Shown here in pieces: positions 35,625 to 45,802 of a DNA stretch of 64,000 bases. Each line of letters begins with the position of its first letter. The stretch's first letter is position 1. The stretch is from RGIG3701 sp964438515 (lineage in GTDB: Bacteria > Planctomycetota > Planctomycetia > Pirellulales > Thermoguttaceae). The notes below the pieces were generated by a model. It had not been told where the DNA came from and searched no databases. It saw only the letters and a list, made by a program, of their open reading frames with translations. The position numbers and the translations under genes are program-made. The stretch lies in contig CAYTLK010000001.1 in NCBI GenBank assembly GCA_964438515.1, positions 108,112 to 172,111 on the forward strand, in the 5' to 3' direction.

Positions 35625-37449
35625 TCATTGTGCCGGCGGGAAAAATTGTTCCATGAATTTCAACTCATCTTCGGGAATGCGTGGAATGTAGTGACGAAAA
35701 TCATACTCCGGATTCAGATGACAAAAATCTTCGTCCCGAAGTCCTGGATTCATCTTCAGAATAACGTACGTATACGATTCTCTCATTTTTGGTTCTTTTC
35801 CCTCTTCCGGCCAATCGTAAATAATGAGTTGAATCGGAAGAATCAGCTCGCGGTCCACATAAATTTGAATTCGATAGAAATCATTTTGATTTTTATCTGA
35901 CTTTTCTGTGAACGTTACTTCGAGGGCGTAGCAGGGACGCGTCCCCACTTTCGCATCTGCGTAGTACTGAATCTGCGCAGTTTGAAAATCGTCCTCATTT
36001 TCTGAAATGGAAATCAATTCCTCCAGCAGACGTCGAAATCCCAGCTGTAAAATTGGGCGAGATGCACAGTTTTTGACGCCGGCACTGTCGGGTTCCAGCG
36101 ACAGCGTTCGCCGCCACGCGTTCGGACCGCTGTTGACGATGAGCCGATCTTTATAGTGCCCCTCCCAAAAAATCCACTCTCTTCCTGAATAACGTTTCGG
36201 ATATTCGAAACGCGCATAAATACTGTACGGATTTTCCCTTAATTTCAAAAACATGACGTCTCCGCCGTCGATTGTATTATTCGTGGGGTCCCATTTGTAT
36301 AAAATGCAATCATAATCATGAATTTCGTTCGAATACGTCTCAAGCCGATTTTTAGCGAGCTGATTAAAAAAATGGAGGATTCTCAGTCCTTCGTTTGGGT
36401 CGTATGACCCTGAAAGATTGGAAGACGGCGGGCTGCTCGGCGGGATCCCCCATTTTGCTGCCGGATCGGTTTTTTCACGGTTTCCAGTCGGTTCCGTTCC
36501 GTTTGAGGAGTCGGCGGCGGCAGAGGATTTCTCTTCTGGAATTCCCGGTTTGTATCGGACTTCCTCATCCAGACGCGGTGCCTCGAGCGGGGTCGATACT
36601 CCGCGGTTTTGAGGGGGCGGCATCAATATTTTAGGCTGACTGGGCTGATTGGNNNNNNNNNNNNNNNNNNNNNNNNNNNNNNNNNNNNNNNNNNNNNNNN
36701 NNNNNNNNNNNNNNNNNNNNNNNNNNNNNNNNNNNNNNNNNNNNNNNNNNNNTGGAAACGTCGAACGAAACGTCCAATGTTTCATTCGGAAAATCAAAAT
36801 TTTCCTCTTCAATAATCAAATGAGGTTCTGACGGAATGGTTTGCGTCAGCGTCTCAATCTCCTGAAGAACCAGTTCTTCAGACGTTTTTTCATTTTCATC
36901 AGCGAGCGACGCCGGCTTTCCGCTTTGATGAACGCCCGACGCAGACGACCTCGCAACCGACTCCAAAACCGGCTCAAGATTTCCTGCTGTACGTTTTTCA
37001 ATTGGAGACTGAATCCACTCCGCCACCTCTTCCGGCGTATTTTCGTACGTTCTCGGAGCTTCCTGGCGCATTTTCTGAAGACGAAAAATAGGCGGCAAAG
37101 GTCGATTTTCGAAAGCGACTCGCCGAGCTTCCAGGTTCGCAGCCACCGCAGCAATTCCTTCCGAAATAAGTTCGTTATTCAGATTTGGAATTTCGAACTC
37201 CCTTGGAGAGTGATGTTTTTTGGAATCTTCGAGCAAAAATTTCCATTCATTCGGGATCTCCGCTTTTCTTTGATTTTTTTGAAGTTCCTCGAGAGACAAA
37301 AGATGCTCATCTTTCGTGGAATAATTTTCGCGGATGCAGTGCGACCAGACGTACAATCCCGTCATCAAGACGGATATTCCGCAAATTGCGTACACCATTC
37401 CGAAGAGCCACTTCTCAGTTGAATTTACGTTTGAACCATCATTCCGCAT
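35625..37449 (-). CDS. Membrane-anchored DUF1571 protein interrupted by a gap
   Basis: The N-terminal part (37449 to 36753) begins with a membrane anchor (FGMVYAICGISVLMTGLYVW) and a long polar stretch. The C-terminal part (36652 to 35625) has a Pro/Gln/Ser-rich segment and then a DUF1571 domain (YDCILYKWDPTNNTIDGG, RFEYPKRYSGREWIFWEG). DUF1571 is largely planctomycete and of unknown function, likely an envelope protein. The two parts are in different frames relative to the 100 Ns, whose true size is unknown, so treating them as one gene is an inference. Two adjacent genes are possible. Confidence 0.7.
36653..36752. other. Assembly gap (100 Ns)
   Basis: A placeholder of unknown length inside the DUF1571 gene. 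The bases just left of it are repetitive (CTGACTGGGCTGATTGG, coding for repeats like NQPSQP), which is why assembly probably stopped. Confidence 0.95.
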
Positions 37450-38282
37450 ATATAATAACCCTTATTTTAAAAGAATCTCACTCTATTTATACCTCATAAT
37501 TACAGCAAAATCAGTTTTTTCCGGAAATTTTCACAAAAAAAGAGAAAAAAATAAAATTCCACATCCAATTACAGCGATTACAGAGACTTTTCCGATTATG
37601 CAAAATACATAAAACAAACAGTCAGCGAAAGGTTTCTTTCCTTGAATGGGACTGCGGAGAGAAAAATTTTACTTTTTTTGGAAAAATTTCGAAAAAAGGA
37701 GTTTTTTTACTGGACTTTTAGAAATCATGATGTAAAATATAACATATATATTAATTATAGGAGAAGTTTTGACTATTTTGAAGTGTGCGGGTCAAAAAAG
37801 ATACAAGGAGAGGGTGTAAAAAGTCGATATTTACCAAATCACGTGAAAAGCGGAAGACAAAACGGAAATTTGACGCAGAAACGGAATCAACATGTTTTTG
37901 GATTGAGTAAAATACATGGATTTTAGTTGAATTTGCGGTTGTTTTGTTTATCCCATCGTTCAAATGGTAATTGATTTTTTCCAAGAGATTGACCGAATAT
38001 TATAATATATGGGTGAATCCCCTTGACGCACACAGTACTTTTCAATTTTACAGGGTTTAGTTTATTCCGCAGTCGTGGAACGGAAGAAATTTTATGAAGA
38101 ATCGACGACTCCGTAAAAATCTTCTCAGTTGGGAAAACCTGTACAGTACAATTTGAGGGTATATATTCGAATGCCGTCAGAATTTCCAGTAACCGTAGGG
38201 TTTCTGAAGAAGGAAAACAGGATGTGGACCTTCTCGACAGCATGATGCTTTTTACCCGTTTCATCCCAAAGGGGGTATTACA
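37450..38282. other. Long leader region of the sigma factor gene
   Basis: About 830 nt without a convincing gene. Short frames on both strands are AT-biased and have no recognisable motifs. The region must hold the promoter of the rightward sigma factor gene and the start of the leftward DUF1571 gene. A conserved upstream peptide cannot be excluded between 38000 and 38280. Confidence 0.45.
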
Positions 38283-39815
38283 TTGCAAGAGCCAGAATAT
38301 CTGGATGACAATTTTGATCCTGAAGCTGAAATTGACGAACTCGATCTGGATGAAAGTCCGCTTGGGGCTTCGCATCTTGATGATTCGCTTTCGGACGATC
38401 TTGATGATTTGGATGAACATTCCGATCTTGAGATCGACGACCAGGATAATTGGAGTGATGACCCGATCCGCATGTACTTGCAGCAGATGGGGGATATTCC
38501 GCTTCTGTCCCGAAAGCAGGAAGTCGTTTTAGCGCGTAAGATCGAATCCATGCGTTCCAAGTTTTGCCGAAAAATTCTGGAATGTGATTATGTGCTTCGC
38601 AAAACGTGCAAACTGCTGGAGAGTGTGCAGCAGGGAAAAGTGCCGCTCGACAGAAATCTGCAGATCTCTGCAGACGCAGCAGAACGAAATCATATTATGG
38701 CAAAACTGCCGGAAAATTTGCGGACCGTCAGCAACATCCTTGAGAAAAATAAAATTAATTATCATATCGCAACCAGTTTGAGCCGAACTTCTGCCGAGCG
38801 TGAACGCGCCTGGCTGGAATTGGGACGCGGACGGCGCCGGGCGGTGAAACTTCTGATGGAACTTCGACCGAGGACGCAGCGTTTGGAATATTTTCTTCCG
38901 ATTTTGGAAGAATATTCGAAACATGTAGATGAATTGCGCATGCGTATTCAAAATGCGCTCGCGCGCGGTGCGAAAATTCAGAATGTGATGCCGACGATTA
39001 AAATGTACCGTCGTTATTTGATGGAAACGCGCGAAACGCCGACGAGTTTGAGAAATCGTGTGACTTTTTTGCGCTCGGTGTACCAGGAATATCAGGACGC
39101 CAAAAGGGGTCTTTCGGAAGGAAACCTTCGTTTGGTGGTTTCGATCGCCAAAAAATACAGGAACCGCGGTTTGAACTTTCTCGATTTGATTCAGGAAGGA
39201 AATGCGGGCCTCATGCGGGCAGTCGATAAATTCGAGTATATGCGCGGATTTAAGTTCTGCACGTACGCGACTTGGTGGATCCGTCAGGCGATTACGCGTG
39301 CTGTGGCGGACCAAAGCCGTACGATTCGCATCCCGGTACACATGGTCGAAACGATGTCGAAAGTGCGAAATATCGTGCGCCAGCTTCAGCAGGAACTCGG
39401 TCGTGAACCAACGGTAGAAGAGGCGGCTGCCCGAAGCGGTACTTGTATCGAAGAGACACGCCGTGTGATGACGATGAGCCGCTATCCGATCAGTCTGGAT
39501 CGACCGGTCGGAAACAGCGAGGACAGCCAATTTGGCGATTTGCTCCCCGATACGTGCGCCCAGGCACCGGCGGTGGGTGCGGGACAGGATATGCTGCGCA
39601 ACACGCTTAAAAGCGTTCTGGAGACGCTCAGCTACCGCGAACGTGAAATTATTAAACTGCGTTACGGTTTGGGCGACGGATACAGTTACACGCTTGAAGA
39701 AGTGGGGCACATTTTCAATGTAACGCGAGAACGAATTCGTCAGATTGAAGCGAAAGCCGTCCGAAAACTGCAGCAGCCCGGCCGCAGTCAGGAACTCGTT
39801 GGGTTCCTTGAGTAA
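38283..39815 (+). CDS. rpoD: RNA polymerase primary-type sigma-70 factor
   Basis: A group 1-type sigma factor. Order: an acidic N-terminal stretch, region 1.2 (DPIRMYLQQMGDIPLLSRKQEV, residues about 60-85), a moderately long non-conserved insert, region 2 (GNLRLVVSIAKKYRNRGL, DLIQEGNAGLMRAVDKF, FCTYATWWIRQAI), region 3 (PVHMVETMSKVRN) and region 4 with a helix-turn-helix (YTLEEVGHIFNVTRERIRQIE). The 510 residues fit a housekeeping sigma. The start is a TTG at 38283 preceded by AAAGGGGG. No ATG gives the complete region 1.2, and a stop lies at 38205 in frame. A terminator follows. Confidence 0.93.
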   Translation: MQEPEYLDDNFDPEAEIDELDLDESPLGASHLDDSLSDDLDDLDEHSDLEIDDQDNWSDDPIRMYLQQMGDIPLLSRKQEVVLARKIESMRSKFCRKILECDYVLRKTCKLLESVQQGKVPLDRNLQISADAAERNHIMAKLPENLRTVSNILEKNKINYHIATSLSRTSAERERAWLELGRGRRRAVKLLMELRPRTQRLEYFLPILEEYSKHVDELRMRIQNALARGAKIQNVMPTIKMYRRYLMETRETPTSLRNRVTFLRSVYQEYQDAKRGLSEGNLRLVVSIAKKYRNRGLNFLDLIQEGNAGLMRAVDKFEYMRGFKFCTYATWWIRQAITRAVADQSRTIRIPVHMVETMSKVRNIVRQLQQELGREPTVEEAAARSGTCIEETRRVMTMSRYPISLDRPVGNSEDSQFGDLLPDTCAQAPAVGAGQDMLRNTLKSVLETLSYREREIIKLRYGLGDGYSYTLEEVGHIFNVTRERIRQIEAKAVRKLQQPGRSQELVGFLE

Positions 39816-39842
39816 ATTAAAGAAACGCGTTTCTTACGAGCG

Positions 39843-39872
39843 AGCCGTGGATGAAATATTCACGGCTTTTTT
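39843..39872 (+). terminator. Terminator of the sigma factor gene
   Basis: AGCCGTG (39843-39849) pairs with CACGGCT (39861-39867), followed by Ts, about 28 nt after the stop. Confidence 0.85.
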
Positions 39873-39914
39873 CATTTTCACGCGAAACTTAGGGCGAAAT
39901 GGAGATTCCAAATC

Positions 39915-40571
39915 ATGAAAAATCTGCGAGTCTGCGACATTCCGTACCTGATACCGTCTTTTTGGCTGAGTCTCTTTCAAAATGGCCGTTACAATCGAAA
40001 GGGAATGAATTATTTTCGATTAATTCTTGAAAAACGCACCGAAGATGAGGCGCTGTGCGAGTGGGAAAACGTCAAAATCCCGGAAGAAGATTGGAAAACT
40101 CTGAACGAAATCATTCTTTCTTGCGGAATCTTCCAACAGGGATTCATCTTTCCGCACGACGAAATCGCCGTCTTTTGCGGACACTGGTTGAAACGAAGCT
40201 GCGACGACCTGGAAACGGAAGAATTCCTCTGGGAAAGTGAAAAGCATTTTCAGCGTCAATTCCCCCAAAATGTCGATTGGTGGAAACCGGAAATGACGTT
40301 TCTGGAATTCTATCAGTTTCTTCAGACGCTCCCGCAAGGACCGCCGCCGCCGAATAAACCCCGTTGGGGCTGTTGTGCAATTCTCCTCATTTTGCTTTTC
40401 GTCCCGCCGATTCTTGCGGCTTGGTACAGCTTCCGAACTGAAGGAATTTGGAGCGGAATTTTGGCGTTTCTTTTAATTTTCAGCATTGGAATCGGTTTCG
40501 TCACTCTTTTCGGCTGCGCCTGGATGGAAATGGAACGTCTTTTCAAGCATCTTTTCCGCAGAAAAAAGTGA
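39915..40571 (+). CDS. Hypothetical membrane protein, 218 aa
   Basis: The N-terminal 145 residues are soluble and rich in Trp and charged residues (WENVKIPEEDWKTLNEI, ECKH-like helices). A Pro-rich hinge (PQGPPPPNKPRWGC) leads into two membrane segments (AILLILLFVPPILAAW, ILAFLLIFSIGIGFVTLF) and a short basic tail (LFKHLFRRKK) that should stay in the cytoplasm. No family is recognised. GGAGA lies 9 nt before the ATG. Confidence 0.7.
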   Translation: MKNLRVCDIPYLIPSFWLSLFQNGRYNRKGMNYFRLILEKRTEDEALCEWENVKIPEEDWKTLNEIILSCGIFQQGFIFPHDEIAVFCGHWLKRSCDDLETEEFLWESEKHFQRQFPQNVDWWKPEMTFLEFYQFLQTLPQGPPPPNKPRWGCCAILLILLFVPPILAAWYSFRTEGIWSGILAFLLIFSIGIGFVTLFGCAWMEMERLFKHLFRRKK

Positions 40572-40610
40572 GCGGGAAAACGATTCTGTAAAAATGTTTT
40601 CCCGCTCACT
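40567..40610. terminator. 15-bp bidirectional terminator between convergent genes
   Basis: AGTGAGCGGGAAAAC (40567-40581) pairs perfectly with GTTTTCCCGCTCACT (40596-40610). It overlaps the stop of the rightward gene, and the minus-strand product ends in six Us, so it terminates the leftward repeat-protein gene. Confidence 0.8.
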
Positions 40611-40636
40611 GTCGTTACGATATTCAGAATGATGTA

Positions 40637-42965
40637 TTATTCCAGAGGCGCAACCTCTTCGGCGGGTGCGGGTTCCGCAGCGGGTTCCACCGTTTCGGCG
40701 GGTGCGGGTTTCACAGCAGGTTCGACCGTTTCGACGGGTGCGGGTTTCACAGCAGGTTCGACCGTTTCGACGGGTGCGGGTTCCGCAGCAGGTTCGACCG
40801 TTTCGGCGGGTGCGGGTTTCACAGCAGGTTCCACCGTCTCGGCGGGTGCGGGTTCCGCAACAGGTTCCACCGTCTCGGCGGGTGCAGGTTCCGCAACAGG
40901 TTCCACCGTTTCGGCGGGTGCAGGTTCCGCAGCAGGTTCGACCGTTTCGGCGGGTGCGGGTTCCGCAGCAGGTTCGANNNNNNNNNNNNNNNNNNNNNNN
41001 NNNNNNNNNNNNNNNNNNNNNNNNNNNNNNNNNNNNNNNNNNNNNNNNNNNNNNNNNNNNNNNNNNNNNNNNNNNNNGTTTCGACGGGTGCGGGTTCCGC
41101 AGCAGGTTCGACCGTTTCGGCGGGTGCGGGTTCCGCAGCAGGTTCGACCGTTTCGACGGGTGCGGGTTCCGCAGCAGGTTCGACCGTTTCGGCGGGTGCA
41201 GGGTTCTTCGTCGATTTCTTTGCAGGTTTTTCAGCGGCTTTTTTGTCGGAACTTTTTTCTTTTTTCGACACTTTCGAGGCTGTCGGAGCATCCGCAGCGT
41301 CCACAGCCGTGAAAATTCCACGCCAAACGACGATTTCTTTTCCCGTCATTTTTTCATCTTGTTCCGGGTCAAAAACCACGCCGGTGAAAGCACAATGCTT
41401 CCCTTTTTTCAGGAACGGTTTCTTCTCGGTATGAAGAATTTTGACGACGGCATCCGAACCATCCAGCGTCACAATCAACACGTTCAGGTCGCCGCGCTTT
41501 TTCACATCCGTAATCGTCCCGACGAGCAAAACCCCTTTTCCATGATTTTCTTTCGCAATCATCGGCAAAACTGCCGCATTGAGTGCCGCCGCTCGGTCTC
41601 CCGAACATTGTTCTTTCATTTCTGTACGCATTTTTTTGACGAATGCGTCACTTTCACTATTTTCCTTGAGAAGACTGGATTTCAACATACACGTTTGAAA
41701 CGCCTCGAGATTCTGCGGGTCGAATTCCATCACGATCTCTCCCACATCGTACTGCGGCAGATTGTCGAGCGTAATTTTGCAGGTTTCATCTGCAAACTGC
41801 TGAACAGAACTTTCATCAAGGTCGAATCCCATGGAACCGTCTCCCAGCGGGTCCGACTCAGCGTCCGAATCTGTATCGGAATCCGCGTCGGTTTCTGCAT
41901 TTCCCTCGGACGGTGCATTGGGGGCGGGAACCATTGCGATCGGTTTTTCCGTCTTTTTGACTTCCGACTCCTCCTTCACCTCAGGAACCAAGTCGCGCGC
42001 AGGGTCAAATCCCAAACATGTATATTTCCAAACCTCAACCGGAACCTGGGGGAAACGGGCGGCGTATTTGTAACTTTGCGGAATGAACGGAGTCGGAATT
42101 TCAAACATGCTCGGCGCGTGGTAGCCGGTCGTGATAAAAATAATCCAAACGATGTAATGCGCCAAAGGAATCGCGCACAGTCCGCCGAACACAACTTTAA
42201 GGATTGCGCCGAATACCGACCCTTTTTTCTTCTTCGAATGCGCCGTTCGACGAACAATCTTCTTGGGTGTTGAGGGCGCTGCAGGGACGGATGGGTCTCC
42301 AGAAGGGGTAATTTCCGCATTCTCAGACACCGATTCTTCTCCAAATCCGCTGAAATCACCCATTCCTGCATCTTCTGCAGGCTCCGCAGGCTCTGCATCT
42401 TCCACAGGCTCCGTCGAATCTTCCGTTTCGGCGGTCTCCTCAGTCTCCTCAGTTTCCTCAGNNNNNNNNNNNNNNNNNNNNNNNNNNNNNNNNNNNNNNN
42501 NNNNNNNNNNNNNNNNNNNNNNNNNNNNNNNNNNNNNNNNNNNNNNNNNNNNNNNNNNNNNGACGTAAAATTAAAGAGGTCGTTCGTTTCTGCCGTTGGT
42601 TCGTCGGACGCAAAATTGAAGAAATCGTTCGTTTCTGCCGTTGGTTCGTCGGAACTTTCCGGAACGTCGAGGACGTCGGGGTCGTTGGATTGATTGAATA
42701 TATTCATCAAATCATCTTCCGAATTTTCTCCCTCTTTGGAAAGTCCCAAATTTTCAGGAAGATCGTTTGCCGCCTCATTGGAAGGGTCTTCAAAGAAATC
42801 CGCACCCGTTCCGCTGCTCGGAGGAACATCCGACGAGGAAGAGTCTTTTGTAAAATCAAACATAAAATTCGAATCCGGACCGGATTCTGAAGAAGGCTCT
42901 TCGTTCCTGTTCGATTGAAGACTTTTAAAAAGCTCATCTTCAAAATTGTTGGAATCGTTACTCAT
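40637..42965 (-). CDS. Large membrane protein with PAPAETVEPAAE repeat tail, two gaps inside
   Basis: One long leftward gene split by two 100-N gaps. The N-terminus (MSNDSNNFEDELFKSL) is acidic, Ser/Asp-rich and contains a 15-residue repeat (SDEPTAETND-F/L-FNFA). After the first gap comes KKKKGSVFGAILKVV, the basic border of a membrane segment (LCAIPLAHYIVWIIFI), then a periplasmic domain of about 250 residues (EVWKYTCLGFDPARDL, GKGVLLVGTITDVKKR). The C-terminal end is a 12-residue tandem repeat close to PAPAETVEPAAE, interrupted by the second gap. No known domain is recognised. GGAG precedes the ATG at 42965. Frame continuity over both gaps is assumed. Confidence 0.65.
40664..41202 (-). repeat. 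36-nt tandem repeat array (coding)
   Basis: About nine complete 36-nt units left of the gap and three to four right of it. Each codes for a 12-residue unit close to PAPAETVEPAAE, with an AVKP variant in some. The array is inside the reading frame, and unit sequences vary mainly in codon third positions. Confidence 0.9.
40978..41077. other. Assembly gap (100 Ns) inside the 12-residue repeat array
   Basis: The gap lies between identical repeat units, so the true number of units is unknown. Confidence 0.95.
42462..42561. other. Assembly gap (100 Ns) in low-complexity coding sequence
   Basis: Flanked on the left by repeats of CTCCTCAGTTTCCTCAG (Glu/Thr-rich in protein) and on the right by the 45-nt SDEPTAETND repeat. 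Confidence 0.95.
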
Positions 42966-43303
42966 ATCACTCCTCGGAAAATGGAAATCTTCTTCTATTG
43001 AAAAATGTACGTAATATTTTATACAAAAAAACGGGTTCCTGGTTGGAATATTGGAGGTCATCTTTCAGGATGAAATTCATAAAACCAAGGAATCTAATGT
43101 ATTGTATCGCATTTTCAATTTTTTTCAAGAAAATACTCCCCAAAAAAGTGAAAAAATGTGAAAATTTTTTAGATTTTGGACATTCTGAAACAGAAACGGC
43201 TTCCAATTGGACTTTTTCAGAAAAAACCTGCGTTTGAGTTCTGTCGACTCCTGGGCTTGAGTTCAGTCGGCCATCAGAAACGAAAATCCAGAATGCGTTG
43301 GGG
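42966..43303. other. AT-rich intergenic region with short direct repeat
   Basis: No gene is supported. GAGTTCTGTCG and GAGTTCAGTCG lie about 25 nt apart near 43235-43270. Nothing else is recognisable. Confidence 0.45.
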
Positions 43304-43735
43304 TTAAAAATCGTTTTCCCGATAAAACCGTCTTTCTTCCGGAAACGGTTTCTCGTCACAAATCGCGACGGCGGTGGCGGTGGCGTGCGAGGAACAATGC
43401 GAAATCGTAATCAAAATTTCCGAAATTCCGTTCATGAGTGCGACAGCAAGCACCCCGCCTCCCAAACGAACGTACGGTGCGCCGGAAGGATGCGTGAGAA
43501 TTTCCATATCGCGCCACGCAATCCCACGAACCCAACCGGTTCCGATCGCCTTGAGAATCGCTTCTTTTGCGCACCAGCGCCCTGTATAACTCTCCACAAA
43601 CTGTTTTTTGGAGCGGCAATACTGGTTTTCTTCGTCCGTATAAACCCGGTCGTAAAAATAATCGCCGTGTTTTTCCAACATTTTTCGAATGCGGTCGCAC
43701 TCCGTAATGTCGGTTCCGATTCCATAAATGTACAT
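43304..43735 (-). CDS. acpS: Holo-[acyl-carrier-protein] synthase
   Basis: AcpS attaches phosphopantetheine from CoA to the Ser of acyl carrier protein. Signatures: YGIGTDITECDRI (metal-binding Asp), RVYTDEENQYC and GRWCAKEAILKAIGTG with the catalytic Glu-Lys, and ITISHCSSHATATAV near the end. 143 residues is slightly longer than usual. The start MYIYGIG fits the family, although no Shine-Dalgarno is visible. Confidence 0.93.
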   Translation of the reverse strand: MYIYGIGTDITECDRIRKMLEKHGDYFYDRVYTDEENQYCRSKKQFVESYTGRWCAKEAILKAIGTGWVRGIAWRDMEILTHPSGAPYVRLGGGVLAVALMNGISEILITISHCSSHATATAVAICDEKPFPEERRFYRENDF

Positions 43736-43803
43736 TATTGATTCTTGATGATGAAATGATTTATGATTTACGAACTAAATTTAAACACGACGTATTTTAG
43801 AGT

Positions 43804-43846
43804 TCCGTTTCGCAGCCGCTCACACATTGCGTGCTCGCGAAACGGA
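43804..43846. other. Strong hairpin downstream of the methyltransferase
   Basis: TCCGTTTCGC (43804-43813) pairs perfectly with GCGAAACGGA (43837-43846), with an inner AGC/GCT pair. It begins 7 nt after the leftward methyltransferase stop. There is no T-run, so it is not a normal intrinsic terminator. Confidence 0.5.
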
Positions 43847-43852
43847 TGACCG

Positions 43853-44563
43853 TTACGGACGGCGAAACAAGCACGACCAGGCTTTAAATGGTTCCTGACG
43901 CGCACGGGAATAAATGGTTCCCTGTTTGACCTCCACTATTTCAAACAGTGTGCCGAGTTCATTAAAAATATCATCCTGACTGACCGTGGGGAGGAAGTTT
44001 TGCCGCACATATTCCGGATCAAATTCGTCTTCGTCACTTCCAGCAAGCGTGTAATAATAGGAGCCGGATTTCGTGATGCGCCACAGCATATCAATGTAAT
44101 GCGACAAAAAATTGCGTCGAATAAAGTGATAAAAACCAATATCGTACACAAAATCGTATTTTGCTTTATGCTGCGAACAAAATTTAAAAATGTCCTCATG
44201 CACAATTCTCAGCCAGACGTTTTTCTCGCGGGCGCGTGAATGCGCTCGGTCGATCGCCATTGCGGAACAATCGACGGCCGTCACTTCGTATTTTTTCTCC
44301 GCAAGGTACATCGCTTCGATACCGCTTCCGCAGCCGATCTCGAGGATGGACGCATTTCGGGGAATTCGTTTGGAGTCGATCAGGCTGCGAAAATCCGGCT
44401 CCAGAAGACCTGTATCCCATGACGGAGTTCCCTGACGATAAAAATCGTCCCAGTCAAATTCTTTACGCGGACGCAATATCGACAGGTCTTTGGAATTCAT
44501 ATCCAAACCGTCCAGCGTAAAATCAATCGCAAATTCTTCAGGAACCCGAATAAAATCATTCAT
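43853..44563 (-). CDS. Class I SAM-dependent methyltransferase
   Basis: A 236-residue methyltransferase with a Rossmann-like core. Motif I is LEIGCGSGIEAMYLAEK. The acidic residue after strand 2 is in VTAVDCSAMAIDRA, and motif IV is DFVYDIGFYHFI. The upstream block FYRQGTPSWDTGLLEPDF resembles thiopurine and tellurite-type methyltransferases, so small or metalloid substrates are possible. GGAGG lies 9 nt before the ATG. Confidence 0.82.
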   Translation of the reverse strand: MNDFIRVPEEFAIDFTLDGLDMNSKDLSILRPRKEFDWDDFYRQGTPSWDTGLLEPDFRSLIDSKRIPRNASILEIGCGSGIEAMYLAEKKYEVTAVDCSAMAIDRAHSRAREKNVWLRIVHEDIFKFCSQHKAKYDFVYDIGFYHFIRRNFLSHYIDMLWRITKSGSYYYTLAGSDEDEFDPEYVRQNFLPTVSQDDIFNELGTLFEIVEVKQGTIYSRARQEPFKAWSCLFRRP

Positions 44564-44847
44564 TGGAGTAATCCTCCACCTAACACATGAAAAGGTCTAA
44601 AAAATATTTTCGCAGATGTATTCTAATCTATCCGAAACAAAAAGAAAAGGGGGGGAAAAAAAATTTTTTCACTTTTTTTTCATTCAGTCCTTACTTGATC
44701 CTAAAAAAGCATAAACTTTACACTTAAAATCTTTTCTATTTTACGCATCTTGTGTATTTTGAAAAAATTAAGGAAAAAGTTCCGGCACATTTTTCATAGG
44801 GAATTCCAATTTTGTGGGAATGGATGTTTTTTTCGTCTTTCGTGAGG

Positions 44848-44906
44848 AGGAATCTTCAGAAAATTTTTTTGGATTCCTTGAAAAAAAAGAAAAAAACGTG
44901 TATAAT
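44848..44906 (+). promoter_or_regulatory. Promoter with overlapping inverted repeat
   Basis: TTGAAA (44878-44883) and TATAAT (44901-44906) are spaced by 17 nt. AGGAATC (44848-44854) and GATTCCT (44872-44878) form an inverted repeat that ends at the -35 box, and GATTCCT recurs at 44935-44941, after the start point. This layout fits an operator for the HYExAFE gene. Confidence 0.55.
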
Positions 44907-44964
44907 GAAACCAAATCCTTAAATTCATAAAATGGATTCCTCCTTTTTTTCCTGCTAAAGTCCC

Positions 44965-45582
44965 ATGAAAATTCACAATCATTATGAAGTCGCTTTCGAA
45001 GCGTTCATCCAGCAGCTTCACCTTCCGTGTCTCGCGACGAAGGAGCGAAAAAGGAGCCTCTGCGAAGAAAATTCGGACATGAAATTGAAAAACATGGATT
45101 TCATCATCTCCTCCAAGCAGATTTCCCCTCCGCTTGAATGGAGTTTGAGCGAAACGAACGATTCTCTTCCCAACTCGGATCCCGATCGAATAATTATTCC
45201 CGCTTCGACCAATTCGTGGCTGTGCGACATTAAGGGTCGGCGCTTCCCGTCCGGTCAAAAGCACCCGCAATACTGGCGAAATTGGGTCGCAAAAGACGAT
45301 TTGGTGAGTCTTGCACGCTGGGAAAATCTTTTTGGGGCGGGATTTCACGGACTCTTTGTGTTTGTGTACGATGTTTGCGGCACACGCCTCCCTTTGCCGG
45401 AAGAACGGCTTTTTCCGTGCGGCGGGAAACGTTACGCGTTTTTCGTGATTCCGCTGGCGACGTACATGGATGGCTGTCGTTCACTCTCGGTACGCTGGGA
45501 GACGGTGACGATGCCCACCGCACTTTTTCGTCGTTACGCTCTGCCGCTCGATGAATTTTTCGGCTGCAAATTTTCCTCTTGA
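44965..45582 (+). CDS. HYExAFE family protein
   Basis: A planctomycete-enriched family named for its N-terminal motif, here HYEVAFEAF. The rest fits: a basic segment near residue 28, LKNMDFIISS, then NSWLCDIKGRRFPSG, YWRNWVAKDDLVSLARWE and LFGAGFHGLFVFVYDV. The pattern of a conserved Asp-x-Lys (DIK) with upstream acidic residues is like PD-(D/E)xK nucleases, but I infer that only from the motif. The C-terminus (WETVTMPTALFRRYALP) closes the family block. The promoter is strong and the ribosome binding site is weak. Confidence 0.8.
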   Translation: MKIHNHYEVAFEAFIQQLHLPCLATKERKRSLCEENSDMKLKNMDFIISSKQISPPLEWSLSETNDSLPNSDPDRIIIPASTNSWLCDIKGRRFPSGQKHPQYWRNWVAKDDLVSLARWENLFGAGFHGLFVFVYDVCGTRLPLPEERLFPCGGKRYAFFVIPLATYMDGCRSLSVRWETVTMPTALFRRYALPLDEFFGCKFSS

Positions 45583-45802
45583 CAAAAACGATAAAAATTT
45601 ATATCGTTCTTGTGGTTCGAATGACGTTTCGAAACTTTCGGAAACTTTCGGAAACTTTTTGAAATTTTCAGAGACTTTCAGAAACCCAATTCGACCCGTT
45701 TTGTTCTTTCCATTCTGAATTGGACCGTGTTTTTGCGTACAAAAATTCAGAACGTTGGGGGGATGAAAACAAAATTTCGCAACAAAACAAGAGGAAAAAC
45801 GA

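Noticed and set aside
37923..38420. 165-codon leftward frame upstream of and overlapping the sigma gene
   Set aside because: Its first third is a shadow of the sigma factor N-terminus and the rest has no motif.
40664..41202. 36-nt direct repeats that could suggest a CRISPR array
   Set aside because: The units are contiguous with no spacers and translate to a 12-residue peptide repeat within an open reading frame.
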